A stretch of 64,000 bases of DNA from [Clostridium] citroniae WAL-17108 (GTDB lineage: Bacteria; Bacillota; Clostridia; Lachnospirales; Lachnospiraceae), in assembly GCF_000233455.1 (NCBI RefSeq), contig NZ_JH376420.1, positions 98,582-162,581 on the forward strand, given 5' to 3'. A program made the translations under genes and the position numbers. Below the pieces are notes generated by a model. The model saw nothing but the letters and a program-made list of their open reading frames with translations, was not told where the DNA came from and did not search any database. Positions 52,715 through 62,044 of the stretch are shown one piece after another. The stretch's first letter is position 1, and each line of letters opens with the position of its first letter.

Positions 52715-52773
52715 GCTCTTACGTTCTGTTTTGTAAAGTATATCACAGGCCCAAGTTCCTGTTCTTTTGGTTT

Positions 52774-52801
52774 TTCCTTAAAGTTCCTTAATAATTCCTT
52801 A
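52774..52801 (-). promoter_or_regulatory. Phased TAAGGAA repeats upstream of the MacB-type operon
   Basis: TAAGGAA is present three times on the minus strand (52774-52780, 52784-52790, 52795-52801), at steps of 10 and 11 bp, on one face of the helix. A TATACT -10 lies at 52737-52742, so the repeats sit about 35-60 bp upstream of it. Head-to-tail repeats at this step are typical of OmpR/PhoB-type response-regulator sites. No such regulator is next to the operon. Confidence 0.5.
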
Positions 52802-52853
52802 CTTTAGGTATTGTAAACTGATATGCCTGGAATTGCAAATAAAAATAAACACC

Positions 52854-52893
52854 AAAAAGGGAGCTGTACACTTTTTATACGTGCAACAGCTCC
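52854..52893 (-). terminator. Terminator of the lpl-type operon
   Basis: GGAGCTGT (52860-52867) and ACAGCTCC (52886-52893) form a perfect 8-bp stem, followed on the minus strand by CTTTTTGG, 20 bp past the GH4 gene. Confidence 0.82.
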
Positions 52894-52913
52894 AAAGCAT
52901 GCCTCTTATCTGT

Positions 52914-54314
52914 TTAATTCCAATCCCCGGGAAGGTATTTACGGGTATTTTTTATCATTTCATCCACCAGATTCCCCACATCCTCCTCATTGCACCCTTT
53001 CCCCTTTACCAGAGGATCGTTCATAAATGCCTGCACTACCTTTTCCCGGTCAGGCTTCAAAGCCGCTTCCATAATCAGCTCATGGTTTTTTAAATGAGGC
53101 ATGATCAGCGCCCTGACAGGATCCGGCACCTCTCCCGCCACCAGGGGGTATATATGGTCCTTTTCAAACACGGCGTTTGTCTCAACCAGCGCACTGGCTG
53201 GAAGATTGGTAATCTGGCATGCTGTGTTGGGGATGTTCACATTGCTGACCACCCTTGTGAGACCGCATAATGCCTTGATCAAAAGGATCCCTTCCTCACC
53301 TGTGGGCTCCAGCTTGACCTCTTCCTCTCCGGCTGCCAGCCTGCGTCCCTTATCCAGCCGTTCCTGAAGGTCCTTTTTTCTCCACTCCACGGTGGTAAGG
53401 CCGAATTTCCATGAGGCTGCGGTTTCAGGATCCTTCAGGTATTCATCCCCGGGCATGAATTCAGCCAGATGCCTGTCACCTGCTGCCGCGATCAGCCCAT
53501 AGCGGTTAAACAGATCCATCTTGACCCGATTGGCGCATTTAAACGAGGAATTCATCCAGTTCTCACCTTCCACCTGGTAACCCTCTTCAAAGTGAGCGCT
53601 GATATAATCCCTGTAAACCGGGAACAGGTCAATGCCCTTATAGGAGGCGCTGGAAAACCATGTAAAATGGTTGATTCCCAGCACATTGACAAATATATCA
53701 TGCCAGTCGATCCCCCTTTCCCCACAGTACTCCTCGCAGATGCCTTTTAACACCTTCTGGGTACCGAACACCTCATGGCAGCATCCAAACGCCTTGATCT
53801 GCGGAAATACATGATAAAGGGTCTTCACACATAAAGACATGGGGTTGGTATAATTGATGACCCATGCCCCGGGCGCATACGCTTTGACCGCCTCTGCGAT
53901 CTCCACAAACATGGGAATGGTGCGCAGGGCACGAATCATTCCCCCGGGGCCTGCCGTATCCCCCACGGACTGGTAGATGCCAAGTCGTTCAGGAAGATGC
54001 ACATCTGATTCCATCTCGTCAAATGTCCCCGGCAATATGGATATAACAACAAAATCGCAGCCTGTGAGCGCGTCCTGAAGGGACGTCCTGGTCTCAAACC
54101 TCCAGTCCCCCCTTGCATCCTCCCTCTGCATCAGACGGTTTCCGATCACCTCATTGTTCCCGGCCGCCGTCTCATCAATATCATACAGCCGGATGGTGCC
54201 GCTGATCTGTTCCTCCAGGGCAAGGTCTGTCATAAACGTCCATGCCCATCCTCTGGAACCTCCGCCAATATATGCGATCTGGATATCCGTTACCTTATTA
54301 TCTCTATATTTCAT
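52914..54314 (-). CDS. lplD: GH4 alpha-galacturonidase (LplD-like)
   Basis: NAD- and Mn-dependent glycosidase of family GH4, 466 aa. The dinucleotide fold IQIAYIGGGSRGWAW opens the protein, then VVISILPGTFDEME, HLPERLGIYQSVGDTAGPGG, NYTNPMSLC, FGCCHEVFGTQ (metal-binding Cys-His) and VLGINHFTW. These words follow Bacillus subtilis LplD closely, which releases galacturonate. The ATG at 54314 has GGAGGAG and overlaps the amidohydrolase gene by 11 bases. With the ABC importer of the same operon it should break down imported galacturonides from pectin. Alpha-glucosidase-type GH4 is a less likely alternative. Confidence 0.9.
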   Translation of the reverse strand: MKYRDNKVTDIQIAYIGGGSRGWAWTFMTDLALEEQISGTIRLYDIDETAAGNNEVIGNRLMQREDARGDWRFETRTSLQDALTGCDFVVISILPGTFDEMESDVHLPERLGIYQSVGDTAGPGGMIRALRTIPMFVEIAEAVKAYAPGAWVINYTNPMSLCVKTLYHVFPQIKAFGCCHEVFGTQKVLKGICEEYCGERGIDWHDIFVNVLGINHFTWFSSASYKGIDLFPVYRDYISAHFEEGYQVEGENWMNSSFKCANRVKMDLFNRYGLIAAAGDRHLAEFMPGDEYLKDPETAASWKFGLTTVEWRKKDLQERLDKGRRLAAGEEEVKLEPTGEEGILLIKALCGLTRVVSNVNIPNTACQITNLPASALVETNAVFEKDHIYPLVAGEVPDPVRALIMPHLKNHELIMEAALKPDREKVVQAFMNDPLVKGKGCNEEDVGNLVDEMIKNTRKYLPGDWN

Positions 54315-55236
54315 ATTCTCCTCCTGTCTGCCGGAAATACACATGCTCTGCATTCCGGTACATGATCATTTCTTTCTCCTCCCTGGTCAGTCCATGGCTG
54401 TCTGTAATATAGCGGATCAAGTTGGAATAACTGTCCTCCTTCAGCACAGAAGGGATATCTGAACCAAATATGAGCTTGTGGGCGCCTGCGATCTCAATCC
54501 CATGTCTCAGGTACCGCAGCGCATTGGGGTATGGATAAGCATCCGGCCCGCAGTTGTGGGGAAGGGCCGCAAGGTCAAACCATACGTTGGGCAGGGCCAG
54601 CTTCCTAAGCCCCTCCAGCAGCTTATCCTCATCTTTCATGGATACGGCCAGCAGATGGCAGACCACAAACTTCATGCCCGGGTGCCCCGTGATGGCATTC
54701 CTCAGCCGGTCCACCTGCCAGCTCTCACTTTGACATTTGCCTATGTCAATGACAAACACCAGATCGTGCTCATCCGCATAATCATACTCCGCTCTCATGA
54801 CCTCCCCATCCAGAGGAAGGGTAAAATGGTTGCTCATAAGCCCTGAGCCGGTGCTCACCTCAAACTTCACGATATTGCACCCCAGCTTCTCAAACAGGTG
54901 TTCTCGTATCTGTTCCTTGTTCCGGCAGAACGGGTCATAGGAAGCGGCGGCCCTAAAACGCTTTGGATACCGCGCCGCGGCCTGCAGGGAATAAAGGTTC
55001 TGGAATCCAAAGTAGTTGCCCTGGAGCAGTACCGCCTTCTCCACTCCGTTCTCATCCATTTTCCCCAAAATGTCCTCGGGCGTCACCACCCCCTGTGAAA
55101 ATTCCTCAGGCAGCATCTGAAACCGCTCCCCCGAAGCATATTCCGCCATGCCGTTTCCCGAGTACCTGAGTTCACCCCCGGCTCCCGTGCCTGCGATATA
55201 CTGTACCAGATGTACGTGTGCGTCAATTATCTTCAT
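54304..55236 (-). CDS. Amidohydrolase-superfamily protein (TIM-barrel, Amidohydro_2)
   Basis: 310 aa. The first strand reads MKIIDAHVHLVQY, the DxHxH metal motif, and later HLLAVSMKDE, WFDLAALPHNCG and LIFGSDIPSV, with the last Asp as expected for amidohydrolase-2 hydrolases, lactonases and decarboxylases. A lactonase or hydrolase acting on a uronic-acid derivative would fit the operon, but the substrate is not visible. It lies between the importer permease and the GH4 gene, four bases after the former. Confidence 0.85.
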   Translation of the reverse strand: MKIIDAHVHLVQYIAGTGAGGELRYSGNGMAEYASGERFQMLPEEFSQGVVTPEDILGKMDENGVEKAVLLQGNYFGFQNLYSLQAAARYPKRFRAAASYDPFCRNKEQIREHLFEKLGCNIVKFEVSTGSGLMSNHFTLPLDGEVMRAEYDYADEHDLVFVIDIGKCQSESWQVDRLRNAITGHPGMKFVVCHLLAVSMKDEDKLLEGLRKLALPNVWFDLAALPHNCGPDAYPYPNALRYLRHGIEIAGAHKLIFGSDIPSVLKEDSYSNLIRYITDSHGLTREEKEMIMYRNAEHVYFRQTGGEYEI

Positions 55237-55240
55237 ATCA

Positions 55241-56086
55241 TCACCCCTTTAATCCGGAGGTACTGATGCCCTCCACCAGGTACTTTTGAAAGAACAGGAA
55301 GATGAGGATGGACGGCAGGATGGACAGGGTCGCCATCGCAAACATTGCTCCATAATCCGATGAGGAACCCGGATCACAGAAAAGCTTCAGCGCCAGACTG
55401 ACCGGATACATGCCGGACTTGCTTACATATAAAAGGGCGGAAAGGAAATCGTCCCACCTCCACATAAAGGAGAAAATACAGGCTGTGACCAGGGCCGGCT
55501 TGATCAGCGGCAGCATGATGCGCCCAAAGATGCCTGCATAGGAACATCCGTCGATTTTGGCCGCCTCATCCAGTTCTGTGGGGATCCCGCTGATAAAGTT
55601 GGAGATCAGGTATACAAAAAAGCCCTGGATCGCAAAAAAGTAGGGAATGGTCAGAGGCAGATAGGAACCGACCCATCCAAGCTTCTGATACCACAGGTAC
55701 TGGGGAATCATGAGCACCTGGGCCGGGAGCATCATGGACAGCAGCATGGCTGCAAACAGGATACCCCTGCCCCGGAACTTAAACCTTGCAAACCCATAGG
55801 CAACCAGGGCGGAGCTTGCCACCGTACCCGCTGTTGCCACAATGGAGATAAAAAGGGAGTTCTTAAAAAATACAGCAAAGGAAATCTTTCCAAACCCTTT
55901 CCAGCCCGTGGAATAATTCTTTAGTATGAAGTTTTCCGGGATCAGGCTTCCGGCCGTGGAGAAAATCGTGCTGTTTTCCTTGAAGGAGCTCATGATCATC
56001 CAAATCAAAGGGTAGATCATGATAATGCCGATCAGGAATACGATGACATGGTATACTATTTTCCTGGCAACTCTCTTCTCTTTCAC
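55241..56086 (-). CDS. Carbohydrate ABC permease, MalG-type
   Basis: Inner-membrane permease, 281 aa, six helices. The cytoplasmic EAA loop reads ELDEAAKIDGCSYAGIFGRIMLPL (key DEAAKIDGCSYAGIF). GTG start; its GGAGG site lies in the end of the preceding gene, which ends two bases before. Partner of the MalF-type permease upstream in transcription, corresponding to LplC of the Bacillus lpl system. The ATPase of the importer is not encoded here; such importers often share a multitask ATPase (MsmK-type) from elsewhere. Confidence 0.93.
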   Translation of the reverse strand: MKEKRVARKIVYHVIVFLIGIIMIYPLIWMIMSSFKENSTIFSTAGSLIPENFILKNYSTGWKGFGKISFAVFFKNSLFISIVATAGTVASSALVAYGFARFKFRGRGILFAAMLLSMMLPAQVLMIPQYLWYQKLGWVGSYLPLTIPYFFAIQGFFVYLISNFISGIPTELDEAAKIDGCSYAGIFGRIMLPLIKPALVTACIFSFMWRWDDFLSALLYVSKSGMYPVSLALKLFCDPGSSSDYGAMFAMATLSILPSILIFLFFQKYLVEGISTSGLKG

Positions 56087-56088
56087 AA

Positions 56089-56982
56089 TCAGAGCCCTCC
56101 TTCATATACCCAGAAACGTTTGGTGGCAAACAGGAACAGGGTGATCAGCCCGATCACCGCCAGCATCACCCATGCAAGCGCTGCACCGTATCCCGTATTG
56201 TAGAATTCAAAGGACTGCTTATACATATACACCGTGTATAGCAGGGTGGAGTTCATGGGTTTTCCCTGGGTGATGATGTAGCACTGGGTAAATGCCAGAA
56301 ATCCGTTGATCATCTGCATCACCAGATTAAAGAATATGGTGGGTGTCAGCAGGGGGAGGGTGATCTTGAAGAATTTCGCCGGACCGCTGGCCCCGTCCAC
56401 GTCAGCCGCCTCATACAGTGACTGGGGAACCTGTTTCAGGGAGGACAGGAAGATCAGCATGGAGGAGCCAAACTGCCATACCACCAGCAGGATCAGGACC
56501 CATATGGCCGTCCTTGTATCGCCCAGCCAGGAAAAATTAGTCTCTATTCCCACCAGTCCCAACAGCTTGTTCACAACCCCATCCATGGCAAACATCCTCT
56601 TCCAAAGAATGGAAACAGCCACAGAGCCGCCGATAATGGAGGGAAGGTAATAGGCCGCCCTGTAGAATCCGGACATTTTTGAGTTCTCCAGCAAAAGCAT
56701 TGCAACGATCAAAGCAAACAAAAGCTTGAGCGGCACGGAGACAAAGGCAAAGAAAAACGTCACTTTCAGCGTTTTAAAAAACGTTTCGTCCCGGAACATG
56801 GAGATAAAATTCTTCATGCCTGTAAAAACAGGCGGTGACAGGATATTGTAGTCACAGAACGAATAGTACAATGAGATTCCCATGGGAACGATCATAAACA
56901 GCAGGAATCCGATGGTAAAAGGCAGTGTAAACAGTACACCGGCCACGCTTTCCCTGCTGAGCTGCTGTTTTAAAGCTTTCAT
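56089..56982 (-). CDS. Carbohydrate ABC permease, MalF-type
   Basis: 297 aa, six helices, with the EAA loop SLYEAADVDGASGPAKFFKITLPLL (key YEAADVDGASGPAKF). The ATG at 56982 has GAGGAG six nt upstream; the in-frame extension does not. Corresponds to LplB. It lies downstream of the binding-protein gene, separated by a hairpin and a repeat array, so the two permeases are likely made at lower level than the binding protein. Confidence 0.93.
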   Translation of the reverse strand: MKALKQQLSRESVAGVLFTLPFTIGFLLFMIVPMGISLYYSFCDYNILSPPVFTGMKNFISMFRDETFFKTLKVTFFFAFVSVPLKLLFALIVAMLLLENSKMSGFYRAAYYLPSIIGGSVAVSILWKRMFAMDGVVNKLLGLVGIETNFSWLGDTRTAIWVLILLVVWQFGSSMLIFLSSLKQVPQSLYEAADVDGASGPAKFFKITLPLLTPTIFFNLVMQMINGFLAFTQCYIITQGKPMNSTLLYTVYMYKQSFEFYNTGYGAALAWVMLAVIGLITLFLFATKRFWVYEGGL

Positions 56983-57040
56983 AGCTACTCCTCTCGTTAT
57001 GGGCACTTAGCGTCCGTACCTTGGGCGCTTGCCGGGTATA

Positions 57041-57070
57041 AAAAGAGCGACCGGTTACAGCCGCTCTTTT
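57041..57070 (-). terminator. Partial terminator between binding-protein and permease genes
   Basis: AAAAGAGCG (57041-57049) and CGCTCTTTT (57062-57070) form a perfect 9-bp stem, with TTTTTATA after it on the minus strand. In its place after the binding-protein gene it would leave part of transcription to reach the permeases. Confidence 0.7.
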
Positions 57071-57072
57071 CA

Positions 57073-57128
57073 ATTGCAGATACTTATTTGCAGATACTTA
57101 TTTGCATATACTTATTTGCAGATCCTTA
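57073..57128. repeat. 14-bp tandem repeat, four copies, over the binding-protein stop
   Basis: TTTGCAGATACTTA occurs at 57087-57100, with near-copies at 57073-57086, 57101-57114 and 57115-57128; the last includes the TAA stop of the binding-protein gene. Copies differ by one or two bases. Likely slippage. Confidence 0.9.
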
Positions 57129-58487
57129 ATTTTTCTTGGACTCCATGATCTTTGAACCCTCTGTAAACAGCTGCTGTCCGGCGTCCTCAGCGGTCATCTG
57201 GCCGTAGCACACTGATTCCTCCAGTTTGTTGAGAAGATCATTTACCTCGCTGGAACCGTCAGCGGAAGGCGGATTGATCTGTGAGGAATTCTCAGACACC
57301 ACTTCGTTGATGAACTTGATCACTTCCTGGCTGGTCTCATCCATATTGGGGGAAATGGCATCGGCCACGGAAGCTGACAGCGGGATTCCCCTCTCTCCCA
57401 GCAGGATGTTGTTGCACTCAACGGAATTGGTGATAAAATCAAGGACCTTAGCCGCCTCATCCGGGTTTGCACTGTCCTTTGTAATGGCAAAGAACTGGCT
57501 TGGCTTTAAGTAATCGGATCTTACCGGATCCGGCGAAGGCCATGTGGTCATACCGATTTCAACGCCTTCAGGTGCAGCGCTTCTGACCGCGGTAAGCTGG
57601 TTGGTATAATTGAAGGCACACCAGGACATGGTCTCCGGGCTTGAGCCGTAAACCATGGGGTCCTGTTCCACGGAACCGATGGTCCTTTCAGCAAAGATGG
57701 AGGGATCCACTACCCAGCCGTCCCTGATCCCTTCCTCGTAAAGTTTGAAGTAGGATATGTAATCCTCCGCTGTTCCGCCCAGCTTCCCTTCCCCGAACAT
57801 CACCACATCATTGGCCCGAAGGAAGTATTCGATAAAGTTCTCACCGTTGTTGTAGGCGATATTTGTCTTATAACCAGTCTTTTCCCGGATCTCCCTGCAC
57901 AGGGTGATGAATTCATCCATGGTCATATTATCCTTTACCGTGATCCCCGCTTCATCCAGGACTGTCTTGTTATAGAGCAGGGCCGGGGCATTGATGCCGT
58001 TGCAGATCGCATACAGCCCATCTCCCACCTTGCCTGAATTCAGTACATCCTCATTGCAGTTTGACACGTCAATGGTGCCGTTTTCAATATAGGGGGCCAG
58101 ATCCACCAACAGGTCATTGTTCACATACTGGGAAATGTATTTATAATCCATCTGTACAATATCCGGCATGGAATGTCCGGCAGCCGCGGTGGCTAACTTA
58201 TTCCAGTAATCCGCCCACTCGGAAAACTGTCCGTCAAAGGTCACCCCAGGATTCTGCTCGGAATACAGATCCAGGATCGCCTGGGTGCGCTCATTCCTTA
58301 CCTGATTTCCCCACCAGGCCATAACCAGCTCACCGCCCTCCGAAGACGGCGCCTGGGCTTCTGTGGAAGCTCCTTCCGCCTTGCTGCCTGCGGCCTGGGT
58401 GCCGGAAGTTCCTGAGGAACCGCTGCATGCAGACAGGCCGGCTGCTGCCAGGGTCAACGTGAGCAGGATTGCGATTTTCTTTTTCAT
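57126..58487 (-). CDS. Extracellular solute-binding lipoprotein, sugar family 1
   Basis: 453 aa. Signal peptide MKKKIAILLTLTLAAAGLSAC with lipobox LSAC (C21), a Ser/Gly/Ala linker, then the binding fold (GELVMAWWGNQVRNERTQAI, key AWWGNQVRNERT; PDIVQMDYKYISQY; NGINAPALLYNK; LDFITNSVECNN). Corresponds to LplA/YesO-type binders of pectin oligogalacturonides. First gene of the operon, behind a good promoter, divergent from the two-component genes that probably control it. Confidence 0.93.
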   Translation of the reverse strand: MKKKIAILLTLTLAAAGLSACSGSSGTSGTQAAGSKAEGASTEAQAPSSEGGELVMAWWGNQVRNERTQAILDLYSEQNPGVTFDGQFSEWADYWNKLATAAAGHSMPDIVQMDYKYISQYVNNDLLVDLAPYIENGTIDVSNCNEDVLNSGKVGDGLYAICNGINAPALLYNKTVLDEAGITVKDNMTMDEFITLCREIREKTGYKTNIAYNNGENFIEYFLRANDVVMFGEGKLGGTAEDYISYFKLYEEGIRDGWVVDPSIFAERTIGSVEQDPMVYGSSPETMSWCAFNYTNQLTAVRSAAPEGVEIGMTTWPSPDPVRSDYLKPSQFFAITKDSANPDEAAKVLDFITNSVECNNILLGERGIPLSASVADAISPNMDETSQEVIKFINEVVSENSSQINPPSADGSSEVNDLLNKLEESVCYGQMTAEDAGQQLFTEGSKIMESKKN

Positions 58488-58528
58488 GATGTAATACCTC
58501 CCTCTTTCTCTGTTGCTTTGATGAACTG

Positions 58529-58557
58529 ATTATAACTTTTTTTCTCAGGCAAACCAA
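58529..58557 (-). promoter_or_regulatory. Promoter of the lpl-type operon
   Basis: TTGGTT (58552-58557), 17 bp, TATAAT (58529-58534) on the minus strand, 42 bp before the binding-protein ATG. Confidence 0.65.
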
Positions 58558-58625
58558 TCAAAAAAACCGATATCCATGGTTAAAATTCCGACTTTTTGTG
58601 CACTTTAGACGAATACAAGTTCCCC

Positions 58626-58654
58626 TTGTCCCGTGCCAAAATATGGTATATATT
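58626..58654 (+). promoter_or_regulatory. Promoter of the two-component genes
   Basis: TTGTCC (58626-58631), 17 bp, TATATT (58649-58654), 37 bp before the sensor ATG. The roughly 200-bp shared region with the divergent operon is the natural target of the response regulator. Confidence 0.5.
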
Positions 58655-58690
58655 TATTTATGACAAGAATCTGCACCACAGGAGGCGCAC

Positions 58691-60499
58691 ATGAACTATC
58701 TGAAACGGATCAAAGGAAAATTTGAAGACCTTTCCCTGAAGAATAAACTTCTGGCAATGATCTGCTCCAATGTGCTGCTGATCCTCCTCATTGCCCTGAT
58801 AGGACTTAAGATTTCCTCCCATGCCTACAACGAGCAGCTGTACAAGGCCATTTCCGGAAACCTATCCTTTTCTTCCCAGACCATAGCCAGCAATCTGAAC
58901 AGCATCGAGACACTCTCCTCCGTCACCATCTCGGCCTCCGTTATCCAGGATGCCCTGAACCGGATCGACAGCATTGACGATACCATTGTGTGGTCCAACG
59001 CCAACCGGGAAATCAGCCAGGTCATCAACAATTACCAGCAGGCTTATAAAAAAGACGGGGTTTTGGCCATCGCACTGTACAACAGGCGGTTTAAAAATGC
59101 CACAAATTTTGTGGTGGCCAACAATGCGGACCAGGACCTTGTGAATGGAGCCCTAAAAAAGGCAAGGGAGCGGGAAGGCGCCATTACCTGGACCATTGAT
59201 CATGAACATAACCTGTACATACTTGGCCGGAGCGTGCGAAAGGCCAACAACCTGGAGCTGAACCATCTGGGCGACCTGCTGGTATTTGTTGACATGGACC
59301 GGATCGTCAGTGAAGCCAACCGGGCGGTCACCACCTATGACGATACCAGCTACATCCTGTTTGACCGGGATCAGCTGATCTATGCCTCCTCAGGAATTGA
59401 CCGGGAAACCGCCTGTCTGCTGAAGGAACAGACCGGTCAGCCCTACAGCATTGTGCGCAGCCACGGACACAGCTACTTTGCGGTAAAGAATACCATTCCC
59501 TATTACGGCTGGACCTATATAAACCTTGTCCCCTATGACCAGATCGCCAGCTCCACCACCATGGCCTACCGCCTGATCCTTGGAATGCTTATCATCGGGC
59601 TTTTGATCGCCATCGCGTATTCCAGGCGGCTGACCCGCTATATACTAAAAGATTTTGACCTGTTGATCCAGAAAATGGAATTCTTCAGCAGCACAGAGTT
59701 GGAAATGCCCAAAGTACAGGTGGATTACAGTCAGCGGACCGATGAGATCAGCCGGCTCCACCAGCATTTTGACACCATGGCCGGGCGGATCCAATACCTG
59801 GTCCACAACAATTATGTCAACCAGATTCTCAGCAGGGATGCAAAGCTGAAAGCGCTGGAGGCCCAGATAAACCCACATTTTCTTTACAATACGCTGGAGA
59901 CCATCAACTGGCGCGCCAAGGCTCTTAAGGATCAGCAGATATCTTCCATGGTGGAATCCCTCGGGACACTGTTGCGCGCCACCTTAAGCAGCAAAAATCC
60001 CCTGGTCACCTTAGACTATGAGATCAGCCTGGCCCGCAGTTACATGACCATCCAGAAAATACGTTTTGAGGAACGCCTTGTGTTCCAGACCGACTGCGGC
60101 CGGGAACTGGGCGGCGCCCTCATCCTTCCCCTTACCATCCAGCCCCTTCTTGAGAATGCGATCCGCTACGGCATGGAGGAAATGATGGAAACCTGTGAGA
60201 TCTCAATCAGCGCCCGCAGGAAAGAGATTCCTGAAAGCGGGGAATATGTGCTGATCGTGGAGGTATCCAACGAGGGGTCTGTATTTGAAGAGGGCCTGCT
60301 TGAAAAACTCCTGGACGGTACCAGGAATGCCCACGGCTTTGGCATCGGCCTGGTAAACATCCATCAGCGTATCCAGATGCTGTTTGGGGAGGGATACGGC
60401 CTGTCCTTTAAGAACCGGGATGAAACAGCGGTTGCAGTCATCACCATACCATACAGAACAGAGGAAAAAGACTATGCTGAAATTAATTATTGCGGATGA
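58691..60499 (+). CDS. Sensor histidine kinase, YesM type
   Basis: 602 aa. Two helices (about 18-40 and 295-315) flank an extracellular sensor domain of about 250 residues; a HAMP region follows (about 316-375). The kinase core is the LytS/YesM class: LKALEAQINPHFLYNTLETINW with phospho-accepting H396, N-box LLENAIRYG (N489) and GFGIGLVNI. GGAGG precedes the ATG. It overlaps the response-regulator gene by 26 bases. Likely senses a sugar or the binding protein outside and switches on the divergent lpl-type operon. Confidence 0.95.
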   Translation: MNYLKRIKGKFEDLSLKNKLLAMICSNVLLILLIALIGLKISSHAYNEQLYKAISGNLSFSSQTIASNLNSIETLSSVTISASVIQDALNRIDSIDDTIVWSNANREISQVINNYQQAYKKDGVLAIALYNRRFKNATNFVVANNADQDLVNGALKKAREREGAITWTIDHEHNLYILGRSVRKANNLELNHLGDLLVFVDMDRIVSEANRAVTTYDDTSYILFDRDQLIYASSGIDRETACLLKEQTGQPYSIVRSHGHSYFAVKNTIPYYGWTYINLVPYDQIASSTTMAYRLILGMLIIGLLIAIAYSRRLTRYILKDFDLLIQKMEFFSSTELEMPKVQVDYSQRTDEISRLHQHFDTMAGRIQYLVHNNYVNQILSRDAKLKALEAQINPHFLYNTLETINWRAKALKDQQISSMVESLGTLLRATLSSKNPLVTLDYEISLARSYMTIQKIRFEERLVFQTDCGRELGGALILPLTIQPLLENAIRYGMEEMMETCEISISARRKEIPESGEYVLIVEVSNEGSVFEEGLLEKLLDGTRNAHGFGIGLVNIHQRIQMLFGEGYGLSFKNRDETAVAVITIPYRTEEKDYAEINYCG

Positions 60500-61991
60500 T
60501 GAGCGCATTATCCGGGAGACTATTTCCACCATCATCCACTGGGAAAACTATGATATCGAAGTTGTGGGGCTGTGCAAAAACGGTATGGAAACCTATGACA
60601 TGATCATGGACGAAAGCCCGGACATTGTGCTCACTGACATCAAAATGCCGGGCATGGACGGATTGGAACTGATCAACAGGGTTTCACGCACAGACCTGAA
60701 TGTACAGTTCATCATTCTCTCAGGCTACGGTGAATTTGAATATGCCAAGGAGGCCATGAAAAACGGGGTAAAGTATTACCTCTTAAAGCCATGTAACGAA
60801 GCCCAGATCATAGAATGCATCGAGCAGTGCAAGCAGGACTGTTACCAGCAAAAGATCATGGAGCGGATCGTGTCTGAGCGGTTCACCGCAGTCAACCGCA
60901 TGAACCACAATGTGATATTCAGCATCATCAACGACAGCATCTGCCAGAACCGCAGTTTTCCCGAGATCATAAGAGCCTATGAATCCTACATCGACTTCCG
61001 GTTTACGGTATACCGGCTGTACTACGTATATTTCCTGCCCTTTAAACACCTGGAGGAGTTCCTGGACGACCTGAGGCTGTTTTGTTGTGAGAACATTTCC
61101 TCTGTCATCATCCACGGCATCTATGTCAACAATACCCTGCTGCTGTTTTTCCGGGATTTTGCCGCTAATTATCAGGATTTGGAGCGTTTCATCCGCCAGA
61201 GGCACTATCCGGACCAGGCAGTGACCCTGGAAACAGAATCCGTCCTCTACTCCAGCCTGAAACAGCTTCTGGTGGTTGTCTTAAAAAAGATCCGCCGCTT
61301 TGGAATGATCTATTACATCAACGACTTCCACCTGCTCTACACCTGCAATTACAATACCCATATCAATGAGCTGGAGCTATTATGCCAGTCCATCCTCGGC
61401 CGACAGGAGGGGGCCCTTGGAAAGCTGACCGAACTGATCAAGGATATAAACGATATCACCTTTTTAAAGCAGATCGCCAGCAACCTGTTTATGAAGCTGA
61501 CCCTGAACAACCCTAAGCGCTCCTCCATTGAGCTCACGGAATGGCTGATGCTGATTGAAAACAGTCAAAGCCTTACAGATCTTAAAAATCTGGTCATTGA
61601 TAAGGTGAGGGAGATCCTGTGCGAACCCGACACCGGTCAGACGGTCAGCGCCATGACCCGGCAGATCTTTGACTATGTCAGCCAAAATCTTCAGGATGAC
61701 AACCTGACGTTAAAATATATTTCAGAAAATTATCTCTTTATGAATGTGGACTATGTGAGCAAAAAATTCCTGAAGGAAACAGGAGTCAGATTCTCCAACT
61801 ATCTGGCTGACATCCGAATCAAAAAAGCCAAACAGCTTCTGGCATCCAGGGGTCTGGATAAGATCCAGACAGTCGCAGAGGAGGTGGGGCTGGGCAACAA
61901 TCCCCAGTATTTCTCCCAGCTGTTTAAGAAAAAGACAGGAATGACGCCCAGCTCCTACATTGACCGGGTCTGCGGCAGGGCAAACAGATAA
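60474..61991 (+). CDS. Response regulator, AraC type (YesN-like)
   Basis: 505 aa. Receiver domain: LIIADDERIIRETI with the acidic pair D8-D9, phosphorylated D55 in DIVLTDIKMPGMDG, and K105 in YYLLKPCNE. A long middle region (about 125-395) has no known motif, and the C-terminal twin HTH is AraC type (YVSKKFLKETGVRFSNYL and LGNNPQYFSQLFKKKTGMTPS, keys VSKKFLKETG and PQYFSQLFKKKTG). The ATG at 60474 lies inside the sensor gene. Should bind the divergent region and activate galacturonide uptake. Confidence 0.95.
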   Translation: MLKLIIADDERIIRETISTIIHWENYDIEVVGLCKNGMETYDMIMDESPDIVLTDIKMPGMDGLELINRVSRTDLNVQFIILSGYGEFEYAKEAMKNGVKYYLLKPCNEAQIIECIEQCKQDCYQQKIMERIVSERFTAVNRMNHNVIFSIINDSICQNRSFPEIIRAYESYIDFRFTVYRLYYVYFLPFKHLEEFLDDLRLFCCENISSVIIHGIYVNNTLLLFFRDFAANYQDLERFIRQRHYPDQAVTLETESVLYSSLKQLLVVVLKKIRRFGMIYYINDFHLLYTCNYNTHINELELLCQSILGRQEGALGKLTELIKDINDITFLKQIASNLFMKLTLNNPKRSSIELTEWLMLIENSQSLTDLKNLVIDKVREILCEPDTGQTVSAMTRQIFDYVSQNLQDDNLTLKYISENYLFMNVDYVSKKFLKETGVRFSNYLADIRIKKAKQLLASRGLDKIQTVAEEVGLGNNPQYFSQLFKKKTGMTPSSYIDRVCGRANR

Positions 61992-62044
61992 ATCACGGAA
62001 TAGGGACTATACTATAAAATTTTTAAAAAGCCATAAATTTTCGC

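Noticed and set aside
57073-57128. CRISPR-like array
   Set aside because: Units are 14 bp, directly adjacent and without spacers; a plain tandem repeat.
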